From Ceratotherium simum simum (lineage: Eukaryota; Chordata; Mammalia; Perissodactyla; Rhinocerotidae): a stretch of DNA of 64,000 nucleotides. Of this stretch, positions 61,194-64,000 are shown in pieces. The position numbers and the translations under genes are program-made. Where the stretch lies: contig NW_004454171.1 in the NCBI RefSeq assembly GCF_000283155.1, positions 9,174,659-9,238,658 of the forward strand, read 5' to 3'. The notes beneath the pieces are model-generated. The model saw nothing but the letters and a program-made list of their open reading frames with translations. It did no database searches and had not been told where the DNA came from. The first letter of the stretch is position 1. Every line of letters starts with the position of its first letter.

Positions 61194-63783
61194 CTTCAAC
61201 AAAGCAACAACAGCATTATTCTTGACAACACAGCACCGTGGAGGTGACATTTCCATTGACAGGTGAGACCTCACTGATTTAGGCAGCCTCTGCCCCGGGG
61301 GGGAGCCCCAGTCCTTCCGTCCCTGAGACTGCAGGTGGTTCATGAGCCAGCTCATCTTTGTCTGGGACAGAGTGGCCTTTATAAATAGTCCACATGGCCT
61401 TTATCATTATTACCAATAATGACATTATTATTTCACGCTATTACCTGGCGCTAATCTACCATGTCTTCTGTGAATGGAAGACTTTGCCCTATTCAACGAG
61501 GTGTGTATTATATATAGATTATACATGTACCTCCTCGGAGTGGCCTCATACAGGAGTTACTGATGTCTTTAAAAGAGCTTTAGAGGTATAGGGCTTAGCT
61601 AGTTGTGCGGCTCTCTCAGTCTTTATCTACCCTACAGTCAGCCTCAGGCAACTCAAAATGGAAGCAAAATGGCTCTCCTGGAATTCCCACTCAGCCTTGG
61701 TTCTCAGGACAAGCCACCAGGGTCCTCAGCACATGCAGCCACAACATTTTTCTTGTCTGAGTTGGGCTGGTTGTGAAGCTCAGTCGTCAGGAGCAGGTGT
61801 CTGCAAAATTATTTTGCTCCTGTACCATACCCTCAGTGGCAGAGGGGTGGGTAAGGAGCTTCTCCAAACCGTCCCCAAATCTCCTGGCTGAATGTCCTGC
61901 TTTGATTAGCACAAACAAGATGGAAGGGAAAAAGAAAACTGAAAGGGTTCTCTCCAGGATACAGCTGAACTTTGTGCAAACCTGAGTACAAAGGATACCA
62001 CCCCTGGTGAAGAGCTGATCCGCCCGCTCCTGCAGCAGTGTTTCCTTGTTTGCATGCTGAGAACAAACGTGCCTCTTCCCAGGACTGTAGGCTACTAGGG
62101 AGGAGCTAATTATACACTTCGCTCCCTCTGGCTTAACAGCTTCAAGGGAGGGGGTGGGTGGACCAGGAATCTGCACACCTGGTCTACAGTCTTAGATTTA
62201 CCTTTTCTTAACTGTGTGCAAGTCAGCTTGCTAATCAGGTATAACATGAGCATCGTAAGCCCTGTTATTATGTCTCAAGGTTATGGTGAGATCAAATGAG
62301 ATAAATGTGTGGGTGGGTTCTGAAGAGTAAAATCATGATGCGTGCGCTACTGGTAGAAACCAGAACACCAACCAAACTTGGCCAAAGGCTGACAGAGGCA
62401 CAGTCCTTCTGCCAGCAGTGGAATTGGTAATAATAAACTATATTTATATAATACAACTTCCCCAGGAATTTCAGGGGGCTAAATTGAATCTATTTTAGTG
62501 ATAATTATCATTGCAATTTACATTTTATCAGGCTTTCACTTTCTTTCTTTCTTTTCTTAATAACCTCTTACCACTAACGATTAAATTTAAAAGTTTTTTT
62601 TTTTCCAGCAAAGTGCCATATGATTGAGTTTCTATTTTATTTAGTTTATTTGCTTAGCATGATAAGCTAATTAACTGGTGATGTATTTTTTAAAAATTTC
62701 TGCACAGGCAGTTTGGGAATCGGTGTTCGCACACATCTAAGTGATTTCTATTCTGGGACCCTTTTATTGCTTTCAGTGTTTTAAAATGTTTCTTTCCCTT
62801 GGCATTATAGAAATCATGAAAATAATAATAGCTGACAGTACATCACTTGATGAGATTGTTAGGCTTGAGAAGTTAACAAGAATATAAGAGAAATACAACC
62901 TTTGAAGGTCTACAATCGTTTTCAAAAATTATAAGAAGTTAAATAAATACAAGATTTAATCGTTTCCACCACTGGCTGATGGACAAAAATAAAGGCATGA
63001 ATGAAGTAAAAAATTACTAAAGGTACGGTTTTTTAAGGTTGTTTTGAATTACACATGGAAAATATTCAATGGAACTTGTATAGTCAATTGAAACGTTACC
63101 AACTGGACTACTAATGACAATTTTTAGCTGCAACATTTAGATAGATTTAAATGGAGCTTCATTAATCTCCTCTACTGAAAAAACAAAGTTATGGAGAATG
63201 TTATATCAATGTGGCTATTATTTTAAAACGTGTTTTCTTCTCCATCACCCTGAGGATGTGGGTAGAACATTAACAGAAAAATATAAGATGCACATTCTAT
63301 AGTGGAACCCTTTTCGCATCTTCTAATCTGGTTTGGGGGCCCAGTTAGCATTTAATATAGGGCTTCTGACTAACTGGTTGCTTTAAATTCAGAAAAAATA
63401 AGTAAAAATCTCAAGGGCTTAAAAAGCAGGTGCCACTTTCAGAGAGTGCTAAAACCACTTGCCTCAACCAAGAAGATCACTTCAGTCAAAATAAATGTAG
63501 CTAAATTAAAAATATTTACCAATTCTCAGCATTAAAAAAAAAATTCTTATATTTTCCTGAAGCAGTGTGATAATAGTTGGTTTTAACTTTCCATTCTAGC
63601 CTATGTAACTTTAAGATAAAAAAAAAAAAACAATTATCAAAATGAAATTACAGTGCCCTCTTAGTTGTTGGAACTATATTTTCTCTTTTTAAAAGAGCAG
63701 TAAATAGAACACTGCTATGGTTTAGAATATGGGCTCACAGATGACAGTCTGATAGAATCGTGTCAGTCACTCTCTGTTCTTAC
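61194..63783 (-). other. APBB1IP: APBB1IP last intron
   Basis: Intron between the two APBB1IP exons. 62100-62300 has MIR-like text (cttaactgtgtgcaagtcag, gttatggtgagatcaaatga). Nothing else was recognised. It contains no ERE, unlike the rest of the window. Confidence 0.6.
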
Positions 63784-63887
63784 CTTAGGTGCTTCAACGT
63801 GTCTCTGAGTTTCTTCTAGAACAGCACTCGCAGAATGCGCAGCCTGGGGAATCTGACCATTGGCCTGGGTGGTGCCTGTTTTAAGTC
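63784..63887 (-). CDS. APBB1IP: APBB1IP (RIAM) penultimate coding exon
   Basis: 104 bp with acceptor ctctcag and donor gtaaga on the minus strand. It encodes LKTGTTQANGQIPQAAHSAS and AVLEETQRHVEAPK. Human RIAM reads PKTGTTQPNGQIPQATHSVSAVLQEAQRHAETSK. It begins two bases into a Gly codon and ends on a codon boundary, matching the next exon. This is the linker between the PH domain and the proline-rich tail. Confidence 0.94.
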
Positions 63888-64000
63888 CTGAGAGGGAGGA
63901 AGAGAGACAAGAAGAGTGGGCAAGGCATGTTCAACATTCTTGAAAGTTAATCTGAATTATAAAGCAGTTTATACCTTCAAAGCAAAAGAAAAGGACTCAC

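Overview
The window is nuclear DNA from a mammal of the horse, rhinoceros and tapir order (Perissodactyla). At least 27 copies of the tRNA-derived ERE-type SINE are scattered through it on both strands, and many still have clear target-site duplications. The youngest copies differ in their tail from the horse ERE1 consensus as I remember it, so a rhinoceros or tapir is possible; that is inference.

Three protein genes are present, all split by introns, so most long open frames are shadows or repeats. (1) PDSS1 runs on the minus strand from a CpG island at about 9.9-10.4 kb to the left edge. Four 5' exons can be placed; the DDxxD catalytic exons lie outside the window. (2) A SELENOO (SelO, protein adenylyltransferase) paralogue runs on the plus strand from the same CpG island to a stop codon at 48016. 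Eighteen exons with consensus splice sites join in frame without a stop or frameshift and encode 509 residues; a candidate first exon at 10571-10817 may add about 82. It has cysteine where SELENOO has selenocysteine and keeps the whole known catalytic set. (3) APBB1IP (RIAM) enters from the right on the minus strand, with its last two coding exons. The order APBB1IP then PDSS1 on one strand fits the human 10p12 arrangement; the SelO paralogue sits between them on the opposite strand.

Layout: 1-9881 holds PDSS1 introns and exons with old repeats; 9882-10570 is a CpG-rich shared promoter; 10571-48016 is the SelO-like gene, its introns packed with EREs, MIR, L2, DNA transposon and antisense L1 fragments; 48017-60683 is intergenic and dominated by an L1 wreck (about 52.15-55.75 kb) carrying a nested ERE, then older L1-related debris; 60684-64000 is the 3' part of APBB1IP.

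The most interesting feature is the intact Cys-type SelO paralogue in a placental mammal, apparently sharing a divergent promoter with PDSS1. One gene would place AMP on proteins (SelO enzymes are mitochondrial and redox linked) and the other makes the polyprenyl tail of coenzyme Q. Co-regulation is inference from the layout.
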